Assembly (NCBI GenBank): GCA_937926845.1
Contig: CALBBS010000080.1
Location: 1-8,803 of the forward strand
DNA from: an uncultured Atopobium sp.
GTDB taxonomy: Bacteria > Actinomycetota > Coriobacteriia > Coriobacteriales > Atopobiaceae
Direction of reading: 5' to 3'
DNA length: 8,803 nt
Within the stretch, counting starts at the first letter, position 1; the number at the start of each line of letters is the position of its first letter. A model generated the notes under the pieces. The model was not told the origin of the DNA. It saw only the letters and a program-made list of their open reading frames with translations, and made no database searches. Of this stretch, positions 1 to 6,142 are shown piece after piece. The translations under genes were made by a program, and so were the position numbers.

Positions 1-254
1 GAGCAAGAACTGCTTACGGCAATCACTATGGCACGCTCAACCCCAGAGATGAAGCTCAGGCAGCATATGCGGCTAGAAGACGTCGTTCTTCTCGCATGAG
101 ACTGGGTCGTGTGGCGCTGGCGGTATTGCTTGCAGCCATCATCTTGTGGGTAGTGTTTACGCTGGTAAGTTCATGTAGCCTAGGAGGCGCTTTTGCGCAT
201 GCCCAGGCGCTTGATCCTACCGTTACCCTGACTGGTTCCGTGAAGGTCGGATAG
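1..254 (+). CDS. 3' end of a membrane protein gene (5' part outside the window)
   Basis: An open frame beginning at base 3 runs without a stop to TAG at 252-254 and gives 83 residues. It starts with a polar stretch (Tyr, Asn, Arg, Ala rich), then a block of basic residues (RRRRSSRMRLGR), then one strong hydrophobic segment of about 22 residues ending in VSSCSL, then about 25 residues outside the membrane. Positive charges before the helix suggest that the N-terminal part is cytoplasmic and the short tail is outside. An ATG at 96-98 lies in frame just before the helix but has no ribosome binding site, so I read this as the C-terminal end of a longer protein. The other two forward frames close within the first 100 bases. 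I do not recognise the family. It converges on the GH25 gene, with only 55 bases between the stop codons and no clear terminator there. Confidence 0.6.
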   Translation, partial: ARTAYGNHYGTLNPRDEAQAAYAARRRRSSRMRLGRVALAVLLAAIILWVVFTLVSSCSLGGAFAHAQALDPTVTLTGSVKVG

Positions 255-309
255 CCTTACGGGTTGCGGCGTGACTGTGGAATGTCCAGTAGTTTTGATG
301 TGTAAGTTG

Positions 310-1272
310 CTACTTTGAGCTTTTGCTTGTAGAGACTGCAGAGAAGTCCAAATTCAAATCAACTGAACCGGTAATACCGTCAACTTGTCCTGTTGAAGTG
401 TATTGCCATATCAAAAAGTTAAAGTTTACGTCTGGTTGATCAACGTATTGCGCCAGCCAAATGGGCTCGTCAAGCGAGACCAGGTCAAAGCGATTTAGAT
501 CAACTTTGTTGCCATACACAATAACGCGGTATCCCGCTTCTTGAATAGTGGTGCAAAACGCGCGCGCAATTGCGTTAGTTTCTGCGGGGGAAAGGTTGTC
601 GGCGCGACCGCTGTAATCGGGAGAAGGCTCCAGATCAAACGCAACAGGAAGAGCAAGCTTTGTAACTCCTGCTTCCCGTAACTGCTGCAGAACAAAAGCA
701 GCCTCCTCACGAGCTTCTTCCACGTTAATAGCCTGAGAGAAGAAGTACACACCCACATCAAGACCAGCGCTTTGAGCACCCTTTAGGTTGGTCTCAAACA
801 GTTCATCCGCGCGAATACCACCCTCGGTGGAGCCGCGGTAGCCAATGCGAAGCATGGCAAACTGAATGTTATCGGCAGCAACGGCCTCCCAGTCAATAAA
901 CCCCTGGTGAGAAGAGACGTCAACGCCCGTGCGTGTGAGCTCTTCTCCGTCCACCACATAATGCGCACGCCCCGTTGCATCATAGGTGAGGTTTTCCCAC
1001 TCATAGGGGACTTCGTTTTTGATAATCAGGTTGTTGTCAAAAGAGAGGGAGAAAAGTCCCTGGCACGATTGCAACAATGCCAGCACAAATACAATAGCCA
1101 GCGTAATGAGTCCCCAGGTAACAATAGGATTTTTCTGGGAATTTTGCTTAAGTGTATGCATCACCCGCTGCTTACGTTTTGAAGCGTTTGCAGAAGCAGG
1201 TGTATGTTTAGTTTTAGAACGAGTCGTAGAGTTTCTCGTTTTCTTGCTTGTATGTGAGCTCTTAAAAATCAC
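310..1272 (-). CDS. Membrane-anchored glycoside hydrolase family 25 (lysozyme-like muramidase)
   Basis: This 320-residue protein has a long basic, Ser/Thr/Lys-rich cytoplasmic N-terminus (1-48), one membrane helix (about 50-68) and an outside GH25 domain (about 114-312). GH25 enzymes cut the beta-1,4 bond between N-acetylmuramic acid and N-acetylglucosamine in peptidoglycan. Family marks visible are the first strand with TGVDVSSHQG (Asp118), the DLE motif at 213-215 (Glu215 as likely acid), the IWQYT block at 288-292 and a late VDLN (Asp305). No cell-wall-binding repeats follow, so it is tethered by its helix rather than secreted. The start is GTG at 1272-1270, overlapping the TGA of the upstream DUF1846 gene as GTGA. 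The nearest AAGGA is about 14 bases upstream, far for a normal start, which fits translational coupling. The domain call is firm; the cellular role (wall turnover or division) is inferred. Confidence 0.9.
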   Translation of the reverse strand: MIFKSSHTSKKTRNSTTRSKTKHTPASANASKRKQRVMHTLKQNSQKNPIVTWGLITLAIVFVLALLQSCQGLFSLSFDNNLIIKNEVPYEWENLTYDATGRAHYVVDGEELTRTGVDVSSHQGFIDWEAVAADNIQFAMLRIGYRGSTEGGIRADELFETNLKGAQSAGLDVGVYFFSQAINVEEAREEAAFVLQQLREAGVTKLALPVAFDLEPSPDYSGRADNLSPAETNAIARAFCTTIQEAGYRVIVYGNKVDLNRFDLVSLDEPIWLAQYVDQPDVNFNFLIWQYTSTGQVDGITGSVDLNLDFSAVSTSKSSK

Positions 1273-2750
1273 TGGTGAAAGAATTGTCCTTGTTCAAAAA
1301 TTGGCTCGCAACACACGTTAATGCCCAGCTTGTGATAGATGGACTCGTCATCGCTTGGAATAATTGACGAGAAATACGCGTCGCATCCATGGAGTAGTTG
1401 GGTGGCATCAACGGCTTTTCCGGCCAATGGGTTGGTAATTGAGCTGATGGAGAGCGCAATAAGCATCTCGTCAGCGCAGAGGCTGGTGCGAGCCAGCTTA
1501 AAGTTGTTCTCTTTTAGTGCGCAAATAGGCCTTAGGACCTCATCTGAGACAATAAACGTCTTCTTCTCAATACCAACTACGTATTTGAGGGCGTTGAGCA
1601 AAAGCGACGCTGGCGCACCTAAAAGCTCCGAAGTCTTGCCGGTAATAATGGTGCCGTCAGGCATAACCATGGCGCCCGCAAGCTTTCCTGTCTCTTCTGC
1701 CTTATGCAAGCAAGCTGCATGAGCTGGCGAGAAGTTCTGGTCAACGTTAACGTCTTTCATCAAGAGATTAATCTTTGTGAGTTCACGCTCACCCATACCC
1801 GTACGCTCGAGTTTCTCGGCAGCCCTAAACCACCTGCGTACAATCTCTGCTTTTGAAGCTTCCTGGCAAACCTCATCATCAACGATGCAGTTGCCAACCA
1901 TATTGACGCCCATATCGGTTGGAGACTGATACGGGCTGGTACCTGCGATCTTCTCCATCATGGCTTTAAGCACAGGAAAAGCCTCAACGTCGCGGTTGTA
2001 GTTAACGGTAACCTTGCCGTGAGCCTCAAGGTGATATGGATCGATGATGTTGTTGTCGCCCAAGTCTGCTGTAGCTGCCTCGTAGGCAACGTTTACGGGG
2101 TGCTTGAGCGGAAGGTTCCAAACGGGGAACGTCTCAAACTTTGCATAACCTGCGCGGACTCCACGGGCATTCTCGTTGTAGAGCTGCGAGAGGCAGACAG
2201 CAAGCTTGCCTGAGCCAGGACCAGGTGCTGTTACAACTACCAGAGGATGCGTAGTCTTTACGTACTCGTTTTTACCGTAGCCCTCCGCCGAGACGATCAG
2301 GTCAATATTGGAGGGGTAGCCCTCAATGGGGTAGTGGCGGTACACGGCAATGCCCATGTTTTCTAGGCGCGCACGATAGGCCTTTGCCTTTGGCTGACCA
2401 GAGTACTGCGTAATGACAACACCGCCAATAGCAAGACCGCGTGCACGGAAGATATCCATAAGCCTCAGTACGTCATCGGCATAGGTAACGCCAATATCGC
2501 TTCTGCGCTTACCGTTTTCAATGTCATTTGCGTTGATGGCAAAGACAACCTCTGCCTCGTGAGCAAGCTGCTGAAGCATCTGAGCTTTTGCATCTGGAGC
2601 AAATCCAGGGAGGATGCGAGAAGCGTGGTTGTCGTCGAGCAGTTTACCGCCAAACTCAAGGTAGAGCTTGCCGCCAAACTCACTGATACGCTGGTGAATT
2701 CGATCCGCCTGCATAGTGATGTACTTCTCGTTATCAAAGCCGATACGCAT
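1269..2750 (-). CDS. DUF1846 / UPF0371 family protein
   Basis: A 493-residue protein beginning MRIGFDNEKY, with the family's characteristic N-terminal FGGKLYLEFGGKL block at about 25-37, a Gly-rich P-loop-like APGPGSGK at about 175-182, and a long conserved central part. Full length is close to 500 residues as usual for DUF1846/UPF0371 proteins of Firmicutes and Actinobacteria. A structural-genomics structure exists as far as I recall, but no established biochemical role is known to me. The P-loop-like sequence suggests phosphate or nucleotide binding, which is inference. ATG at 2750 is chosen over the in-frame TTG five codons upstream because AGGAGGA lies directly before this ATG and would be inside the coding region if the TTG were used. 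It is the first gene of a two-gene minus-strand unit with the GH25 gene, overlapping it by four bases. Confidence 0.9.
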   Translation of the reverse strand: MRIGFDNEKYITMQADRIHQRISEFGGKLYLEFGGKLLDDNHASRILPGFAPDAKAQMLQQLAHEAEVVFAINANDIENGKRRSDIGVTYADDVLRLMDIFRARGLAIGGVVITQYSGQPKAKAYRARLENMGIAVYRHYPIEGYPSNIDLIVSAEGYGKNEYVKTTHPLVVVTAPGPGSGKLAVCLSQLYNENARGVRAGYAKFETFPVWNLPLKHPVNVAYEAATADLGDNNIIDPYHLEAHGKVTVNYNRDVEAFPVLKAMMEKIAGTSPYQSPTDMGVNMVGNCIVDDEVCQEASKAEIVRRWFRAAEKLERTGMGERELTKINLLMKDVNVDQNFSPAHAACLHKAEETGKLAGAMVMPDGTIITGKTSELLGAPASLLLNALKYVVGIEKKTFIVSDEVLRPICALKENNFKLARTSLCADEMLIALSISSITNPLAGKAVDATQLLHGCDAYFSSIIPSDDESIYHKLGINVCCEPIFEQGQFFHQ

Positions 2751-2779
2751 GCGTCCTCCTGCCAAGATTTACTGTAGAA

Positions 2780-2788
2780 ATTGTATCA
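2780..2788 (-). promoter_or_regulatory. Candidate extended -10 promoter of the DUF1846-GH25 unit
   Basis: Read on the minus strand, TGATACAAT fits an extended -10 element (TG, one base, TACAAT) about 30 bases before the ATG at 2750, giving a short leader with the AGGAGGA ribosome binding site. No good -35 is seen, which extended -10 promoters tolerate. The same stretch on the plus strand holds TTGTAT (2781-2786) 18 bases before TATACG (2805-2810), a weak candidate for the divergent membrane protein gene, so the two promoters may overlap. Confidence 0.4.
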
Positions 2789-2854
2789 TCAAGCAAAGAC
2801 TTCCTATACGCTATAAGCTATACAGAAAACAAATAAACAACCAAGGAGTTGTGT

Positions 2855-3304
2855 ATGGATAGCAAGTTTTCACAAACACCTTCTCGTGGCGAGAAGTTCA
2901 AAGAGTTGGCACTCAGTGCCTTGCGTGCATTTGGTTATGGTTGTCTTACAGCAGCTGGAATGAGTGCTGTTATCTTTGCATTTGCGTACTTTACCAGCGG
3001 CATGGATATGTTTACGGGCATCGATTGGGTGCGCCGTGTTATGTACGTCATTTCTTCTTTGGGAATTATTGCTTGCGGCGTTGGTCTGCTCTTTAGCGGA
3101 AAAGAGTACGAGGACCGTCAGATGGGCTTTACGCGCGATATTGATGACCCCATCAGCCTTAAAGAAGGAAAGCTTGATCCTAGAATTTCAAACATCGAGA
3201 CCAATCATCTGTCTTGGCAGGCTGCAATCCTTTATGCCTCAATTGGTATGTTTGTAGTTACCACTATCTTTGACGAGGTTATGAGCCACACCTTCTTGAT
3301 GTAG
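2855..3304 (+). CDS. Small three-helix membrane protein, unknown function
   Basis: A 149-residue protein. Residues 1-25 are polar with several lysines and arginines. Hydrophobic segments follow at about 27-47, 61-81 and 120-138, with a charged loop (about 82-118, many Asp, Glu, Lys, Arg) between the second and third. No motif identifies a family. ATG at 2855 is chosen because AAGGAG ends six bases before it; an in-frame TTG two codons upstream overlaps that binding site. It is divergent from the DUF1846 gene with about 100 bases between starts, and convergent with pth2. It has no operon partner on its strand, so its role cannot be inferred from context beyond possible co-regulation with the DUF1846-GH25 unit through the shared upstream region. 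Confidence 0.75.
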   Translation: MDSKFSQTPSRGEKFKELALSALRAFGYGCLTAAGMSAVIFAFAYFTSGMDMFTGIDWVRRVMYVISSLGIIACGVGLLFSGKEYEDRQMGFTRDIDDPISLKEGKLDPRISNIETNHLSWQAAILYASIGMFVVTTIFDEVMSHTFLM

Positions 3305-3313
3305 GTATTCTCG

Positions 3314-3411
3314 CTAGTACAGAGATAACTCACTAGTACAGTGGCAGCTTGCTAGTACAGAGGCAGATTGCCTAGTACAAAGGTAGAGCGCCTAGTATAA
3401 AGGCAGCTCGC
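3314..3411. repeat. Five-copy 19-20 bp tandem repeat that includes the pth2 stop codon
   Basis: Five imperfect copies lie head to tail at 3314-3332, 3333-3351, 3352-3371, 3372-3391 and 3392-3411. Each starts with CTAGTA on the plus strand, so the period is 19, 19, 20 and 20 bases. On the minus strand a consensus copy reads GCAAGCTGCCTCTGTACTAG. The rightmost copy is the last codons of pth2 (Glu-Leu-Pro-Leu-Tyr) and its TAG stop. The other four are non-coding and carry the same TAG. The array fills nearly the whole gap between two convergent genes. Confidence 0.85.
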
Positions 3412-3832
3412 CCGTTAACGGGTCAATATCTTCTGCGGCAAGTGGCTCAAATGCCAGGCAGGTAAATGTTGGTTCTCCATGGAACTCAGTAAAGCCCGCG
3501 TCCCTAATAAGGGCCACGACAAAACCACGAGCTTTTCCCTCGACAGCAAGCTCAAGCAACGCTTCTTCAGAATCAACATAGACACATACTTTTGCAACGC
3601 CAGCATCAAACCAGTTAGTGATTGCAGAGGTATCTTCGTCAGCATGATCCAAATAGACCCAATTCTGATCATCGGTAACACGAACCTGATCAAGTCGACG
3701 CTCTTTTGCAAGTGCCATCAGCGTGGCTTCAACACACGCATGACTTGCCTGAGCGGCAATTTTACCTTTTCGCATCTTAAGATCGCGGCGAATAACAATC
3801 ATTTGTTTTGATTTATACGAAGAGCTTGGCAT
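3392..3832 (-). CDS. pth2: Peptidyl-tRNA hydrolase, Pth2 (archaeal/eukaryotic) type
   Basis: Pth2 enzymes free tRNA from peptidyl-tRNAs that drop off ribosomes, in the cytoplasm. The 146-residue protein shows the family's conserved blocks in order: MIVIRRDLKMRKGKIAAQ at 11-28 followed by ASHA at 29-32 (with the catalytic lysine region), a middle strand KVCVYVDSEE (81-90), LIRDAGFTEF (108-117) with the conserved Asp111, and the C-terminal IDPLTGELPLY (136-146), which matches the typical ID-x-x-TG-x-L-x-LY ending. It is somewhat longer than the usual 115-120 residues because of an acidic insert around 43-75. ATG at 3832 is chosen since AAAGG lies six bases before it; 34 further codons upstream are open but look non-coding. 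Pth2 is common in archaea and eukaryotes and patchy in bacteria. Its last codons are the first copy of the downstream tandem repeat. Confidence 0.9.
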   Translation of the reverse strand: MPSSSYKSKQMIVIRRDLKMRKGKIAAQASHACVEATLMALAKERRLDQVRVTDDQNWVYLDHADEDTSAITNWFDAGVAKVCVYVDSEEALLELAVEGKARGFVVALIRDAGFTEFHGEPTFTCLAFEPLAAEDIDPLTGELPLY

Positions 3833-3913
3833 AAAAAACCTTTCTAGAAACTGAGTGCTAAGTGTACCATTCACGGCTTTCCGATTTTTGTCGCAAGAAA
3901 ATCCCGAAGGATC

Positions 3914-3938
3914 AAAAAGGCTCTCTAAAATCAAGAGC
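3914..3938 (-). terminator. Weak terminator-like hairpin upstream of pth2
   Basis: On the minus strand GCTCT pairs with AGAGC across a nine-base loop and is followed by CTTTTT. A second small hairpin, ATCC-TTCG-GGAT (3901-3912), with a stable UUCG-type loop follows at once. Both sit in the 217-base gap between the divergent pth2 and prepilin peptidase starts, so they would stop minus-strand transcripts before pth2. The stems are only five and four pairs, so this is tentative. Confidence 0.25.
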
Positions 3939-4049
3939 GGCGAGAAAAACGTTGAATGTTCAGCTTGTTACATCAATAAGTTAAATAACGGCACCTGAGT
4001 AGAAAGTTGATTCTTGTCTATGTTGCTAGGGTTGACTGAGGAGGTGTCT

Positions 4050-4538
4050 ATGAGAGAGTTGGTTATTTTTGTCATGTATATCTGGGCTTCAATATCGGAT
4101 ATGCGAAATCGCACTATTCCAAATAGAATCCCTATTTTGCTCGTTATTTTATGGCCTATTTGGCTTGCCACAAATGAAAAGCGCACTGAGTTACTGATGA
4201 ATGCATTATGGAGTGAGCTCTTTGTTATATGTGTACTGATTACAGTAGGTATAGTTACAAAATTTATAGGTCATATGTCTTCTCTGGGAGGGGGAGATAT
4301 TAAACTTATTCTCTCAACATGCCTTTATCTTGAAATAAAAGAGACATTTGTCTTTTTATTTTCGGCAAATATTTTAGGTGTTATGTTTTCTCTTCTGTTC
4401 TTTATTTGGCAAAAATTTTTAAAAAGAGAAGACAGAAATAAAGAAGAAATTACCAGTTCAGATAGTATATTTATGTATACATTTCCATTTGCACCATTTC
4501 TTGGATTTGGTGTGGCACTTGCGCTATTTTTACGCTAA
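4050..4538 (+). CDS. Stand-alone A24 family prepilin peptidase (short TadV/CpaA-like form)
   Basis: A 162-residue membrane aspartic protease that would cut the leader peptides of type IV pilin-like or competence pseudopilin precursors at the cytoplasmic face of the membrane. Both catalytic sites of the family are visible: Asp17 in ISDMRNRTIPNR and Asp83 in LGGGDIKL, the second matching the GxGD signature. About six hydrophobic segments are present (near 4-14, 27-40, 53-73, 85-96, 100-120 and 142-160). It lacks the N-terminal zinc/methylase domain of PilD, so it belongs with the short TadV/CpaA-like forms. ATG at 4050 follows AGGAGG by five bases. No pilin, ATPase or secretin gene lies nearby, so its substrates must be encoded elsewhere. 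The gene is clearly more AT-rich than the genes to its left, which hints at transfer. Confidence 0.85.
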   Translation: MRELVIFVMYIWASISDMRNRTIPNRIPILLVILWPIWLATNEKRTELLMNALWSELFVICVLITVGIVTKFIGHMSSLGGGDIKLILSTCLYLEIKETFVFLFSANILGVMFSLLFFIWQKFLKREDRNKEEITSSDSIFMYTFPFAPFLGFGVALALFLR

Positions 4539-4619
4539 AATCGAGAAGTGTTATATGAATTTAAAAATTCTTCTAATTCCCGAATATATAAAAAGTTTTT
4601 TCTGCTATCAATAGTTTAC

Positions 4620-4796
4620 ACGTTGCGTTGAGAGATTGAGTACCCCCAACACTCAATTTCATTACTGAATGGCCCCGACTGTTCAGATCTCTCGTTATGC
4701 GAGGCAACGTATGCCATGGAGGCAGGACGACTTTTAACGTGGTCGCACACATGTCGCCCTGCCTCATGGCGATCCCTTTAGAGCTGTGTGCTCTAT
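4620..4796 (+). ncRNA. Candidate structured non-coding RNA of unknown family
   Basis: By hand count this island is about 51% GC, against about 22% in the 60 bases before it and 27% in the 60 bases after it. It folds as follows. P1 is ACGTTGC (4620-4626) with GCAACGT (4704-4710). P2 is GAGAGAT (4630-4636) with ATCTCTC (4687-4693). Inside P2 are hairpins P3, TGAGT/ACTCA (4637-4641/4651-4655), and P4, CTGAAT/GTTCAG (4665-4670/4681-4686), making a three-way junction. P5 is a long hairpin of 17 pairs (4713-4731/4753-4770) with one bulged G and one A-C mismatch. P6 is TAGAGC/GCTCTA (4779-4795). The P3 and P4 loops are C-rich (ACCCCCAAC and GGCCCCGACT). The strand is uncertain: the T-G pair in P4 favours plus, whereas the P5 mismatch would be a G-U pair on minus. 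I do not recognise a known family. Confidence 0.55.
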
Positions 4797-4800
4797 CTTT
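4779..4800 (+). terminator. Possible terminator of the candidate RNA (P6)
   Basis: TAGAGC (4779-4784), loop TGTGT and GCTCTA (4790-4795) form a perfect six-pair hairpin followed by TCTTT. The T-run is short, so this may be only the last helix of the RNA. Confidence 0.35.
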
Positions 4801-5205
4801 GATATACCCATTATTTCAAGTATTTAAAAGTAAATATACAGCTACTAAGCTATTTTCCTGTGGTTTTATACGTGCCAGAAACCAGCTGCATGAATCATCC
4901 AAAATCTTAAAAGCCAGATGGCGTAGAGGTCTTTGTTATTGCATAAAATCTCTGATACATTATTTTGTATACTGCAATTGATTTTTGCATATCTTTTGTA
5001 TAGCCAATTAATCACAGACGACAGAGTCACTTATGATTTATTTACGTAACGGGTATGCAATTTTCTTCAAATTTCCGCTTGTAAAACAACATAACAAATT
5101 GTATCTAAAGATATTTTAGTGTAGTATGATACGGTAACAACACGGTACTATGCATAAAACATGTGCGTGTTTTTCAGACATCGTTTGAGCAGATGGGGCT
5201 GTGAG
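4801..5205. other. AT-rich intergenic stretch without a recognisable gene
   Basis: No open frame here looks coding. A frame of 94 codons running from 4697 to 4981 starts inside the hairpin-rich island and has no ribosome binding site or protein-like composition. The stretch is AT-rich throughout and probably carries the promoter of the HTH gene (see 5125-5130). I see no tRNA, CRISPR array or repeat family in it. Confidence 0.5.
5125..5130 (+). promoter_or_regulatory. Candidate -10 box of the HTH regulator gene
   Basis: TATGAT in the context GTAGTATGAT is a good -10 match. The only TTG-type hexamer upstream is TTGTAT at 5099-5104, 20 bases away, which is longer than ideal. A start of transcription near 5137 would leave a leader of about 70 bases before the ATG at 5206. 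Confidence 0.3.
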
Positions 5206-5625
5206 ATGGCTAAGGCAGGTGTTACCAAAAAGACTGACCCAGGTTTGGGTAGGACAGTAGCAAGGTTGTTACAAGAAAGTGGCAAGCGCCAGGTAGACCT
5301 GTGCGAATTTTCACATTGGTCGCGTGCGTATGTCTCTTATATTTGCACCGAGCGCCGTAAGTGGCCTTCATTTGATAAAGCAAAGGTTATCGCTGACTTC
5401 TTCTCCTTAAGTCTTGATCAACTTTGGGTTGAGCATCTTAAAGATCTTGTTGATGCTGGTGTGGAGCTTACAGAGACGCAGAAGAAGAATTTAGCTGAGG
5501 GTGTTAATCTTCCAAATCCTACTGTTATGCATGACGGAAATGACAATAGAGAATACCTCCAACCTGTTGCTTCCTCGGGGAACGGCTCAGATTACACGCT
5601 CCCGGAAATTCTTGGCGTCGAATAA
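5206..5625 (+). CDS. Cro/C1-type helix-turn-helix regulator
   Basis: A 139-residue protein with an HTH_3 (Cro/C1) DNA-binding domain at about 14-66: a first helix GLGRTVARLLQESGK, then QVDLCEFSHWSRAYVSYI as the helix-turn-helix with the recognition helix near 36-46, then WPSFDKAKVIADFFSLSLDQLW, the usual closing helices. The rest (about 70-139) is acidic and polar, with no known sensor domain. ATG at 5206 is preferred over ATG at 5161, because nothing like a ribosome binding site precedes 5161 while TGGGG lies about eight bases before 5206, and because the basic MAKAGVTKK start then leads straight into the domain. It is followed 109 bases later by a four-cysteine protein on the same strand; a shared transcript is possible but not shown. 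It could regulate itself or a distant gene. Confidence 0.8.
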   Translation: MAKAGVTKKTDPGLGRTVARLLQESGKRQVDLCEFSHWSRAYVSYICTERRKWPSFDKAKVIADFFSLSLDQLWVEHLKDLVDAGVELTETQKKNLAEGVNLPNPTVMHDGNDNREYLQPVASSGNGSDYTLPEILGVE

Positions 5626-5691
5626 GTATTTTTGACCATTTTTATTGTTTTCAATGCCATACTTGCTGTATACGCGTATGATTCAGCGTTG

Positions 5692-5716
5692 TTCAGATTG
5701 CATGGGGCTATCTGAA
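5692..5716 (+). promoter_or_regulatory. Hairpin just before the ribosome binding site of the four-cysteine gene
   Basis: TTCAGAT (5692-5698) and ATCTGAA (5710-5716) form a perfect seven-pair stem around an 11-base loop. The AGGAG of the next gene starts five bases later. It could be a regulatory hairpin in the leader or an operator. A -10-like TATGAT lies upstream at 5677-5682, overlapping the 10-base palindrome ATACGCGTAT (5670-5679). Confidence 0.35.
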
Positions 5717-5734
5717 GAGTAGGAGATGTGCAAG

Positions 5735-5983
5735 ATGGCTGGACTACACTGTTCAGACTGCGCTTTTAGCTCGTTCAAATTTAACGAGGACGCCCAGATG
5801 TATCAGGCGTACTGCTCGCGCGGCTATTTGCTGGCTGATCCACATATCCATGAGCTTTTTGCCATGCACTTTGCTAAGTCTCCAGAGGATTTTGTTCCCG
5901 TCAAAGATCCGTTTAATCGCGAGTATCTGAGAAAGTCATATATCTGCGGAGAATTTATTAAGCGCAAGGATAATTTGGGTTAA
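5735..5983 (+). CDS. 82-residue four-cysteine protein, unknown function
   Basis: A small soluble protein with cysteines at 6, 9, 27 and 71 (CSDC, YCSRG, YICGEF), a spacing that would suit binding of one zinc ion or an iron-sulfur cluster. Histidines 5, 37, 39 and 45 are additional possible ligands. No signal peptide or membrane helix is present. ATG at 5735 is chosen over the in-frame ATG at 5726, because AGGAG (5721-5725) directly abuts 5726 but is nine bases from 5735. It lies downstream of the HTH gene and ends 11 bases before a strong terminator hairpin, so it closes that transcription unit. I do not recognise the family; metal binding is inferred from the cysteines only. Confidence 0.7.
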   Translation: MAGLHCSDCAFSSFKFNEDAQMYQAYCSRGYLLADPHIHELFAMHFAKSPEDFVPVKDPFNREYLRKSYICGEFIKRKDNLG

Positions 5984-5994
5984 CGGTATGTCTT

Positions 5995-6029
5995 AAAACC
6001 CTGTTATGTAACATAACAGGGTTTTATTA
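5995..6029 (+). terminator. Strong palindromic rho-independent terminator
   Basis: AAAACCCTGTTATGT (5995-6009) is the exact reverse complement of ACATAACAGGGTTTT (6011-6025), with one base between. The stem ends in a T-run on one side and has an A-run on the other, so it could act in both directions. It follows the stop codon of the four-cysteine gene by 11 bases. Confidence 0.85.
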
Positions 6030-6090
6030 TGCTTCTGACGTGTTTCTCGTCTAATCAATATCAAAGAATTAAGTAAATATCACAAAAGTT

Positions 6091-6100
6091 GTTATGTAAC
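6091..6100. promoter_or_regulatory. GTTATGTAAC palindrome in the TetR upstream region
   Basis: The near-palindrome GTTA-TG-TAAC occurs here and again inside the terminator stem at 6003-6012. It lies about 125 bases before the TetR gene. It may be an operator for a regulator, or the likeness to the terminator may be chance. Confidence 0.2.
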
Positions 6101-6142
6101 GCTTATAGATTTCTGCATAATTAGTTAACTTTCTGTTATATG

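Noticed and set aside
310..2765. Plus-strand and alternative minus-strand frames within the GH25 and DUF1846 genes
   Set aside because: They are shadows of the two well-supported minus-strand genes and have no family motifs or binding sites.
3314..3411. CRISPR array
   Set aside because: The repeat units are directly adjacent with no unique spacers, and one copy is coding sequence of pth2.
3833..3934. 34-codon N-terminal extension of Pth2
   Set aside because: Pth2 proteins start shortly before the first conserved strand, and a proper AAAGG lies before ATG 3832. The extension overlaps hairpins.
4620..4796. Retron msr-msd RNA
   Set aside because: The long P5 hairpin recalls an msd, but the outer P1 stem does not enclose it and no reverse transcriptase gene is in the window.
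4697..4981. 94-codon open frame on the plus strand
   Set aside because: It starts within the P1/P5 stems of the structured island, lacks a ribosome binding site, and its sequence looks like chance translation of AT-rich DNA.
5161..5205. Earlier ATG for the HTH protein, adding 15 residues
   Set aside because: There is no ribosome binding site before 5161, and the added residues (Cys, Phe, Arg, Trp rich) do not belong to the HTH domain.
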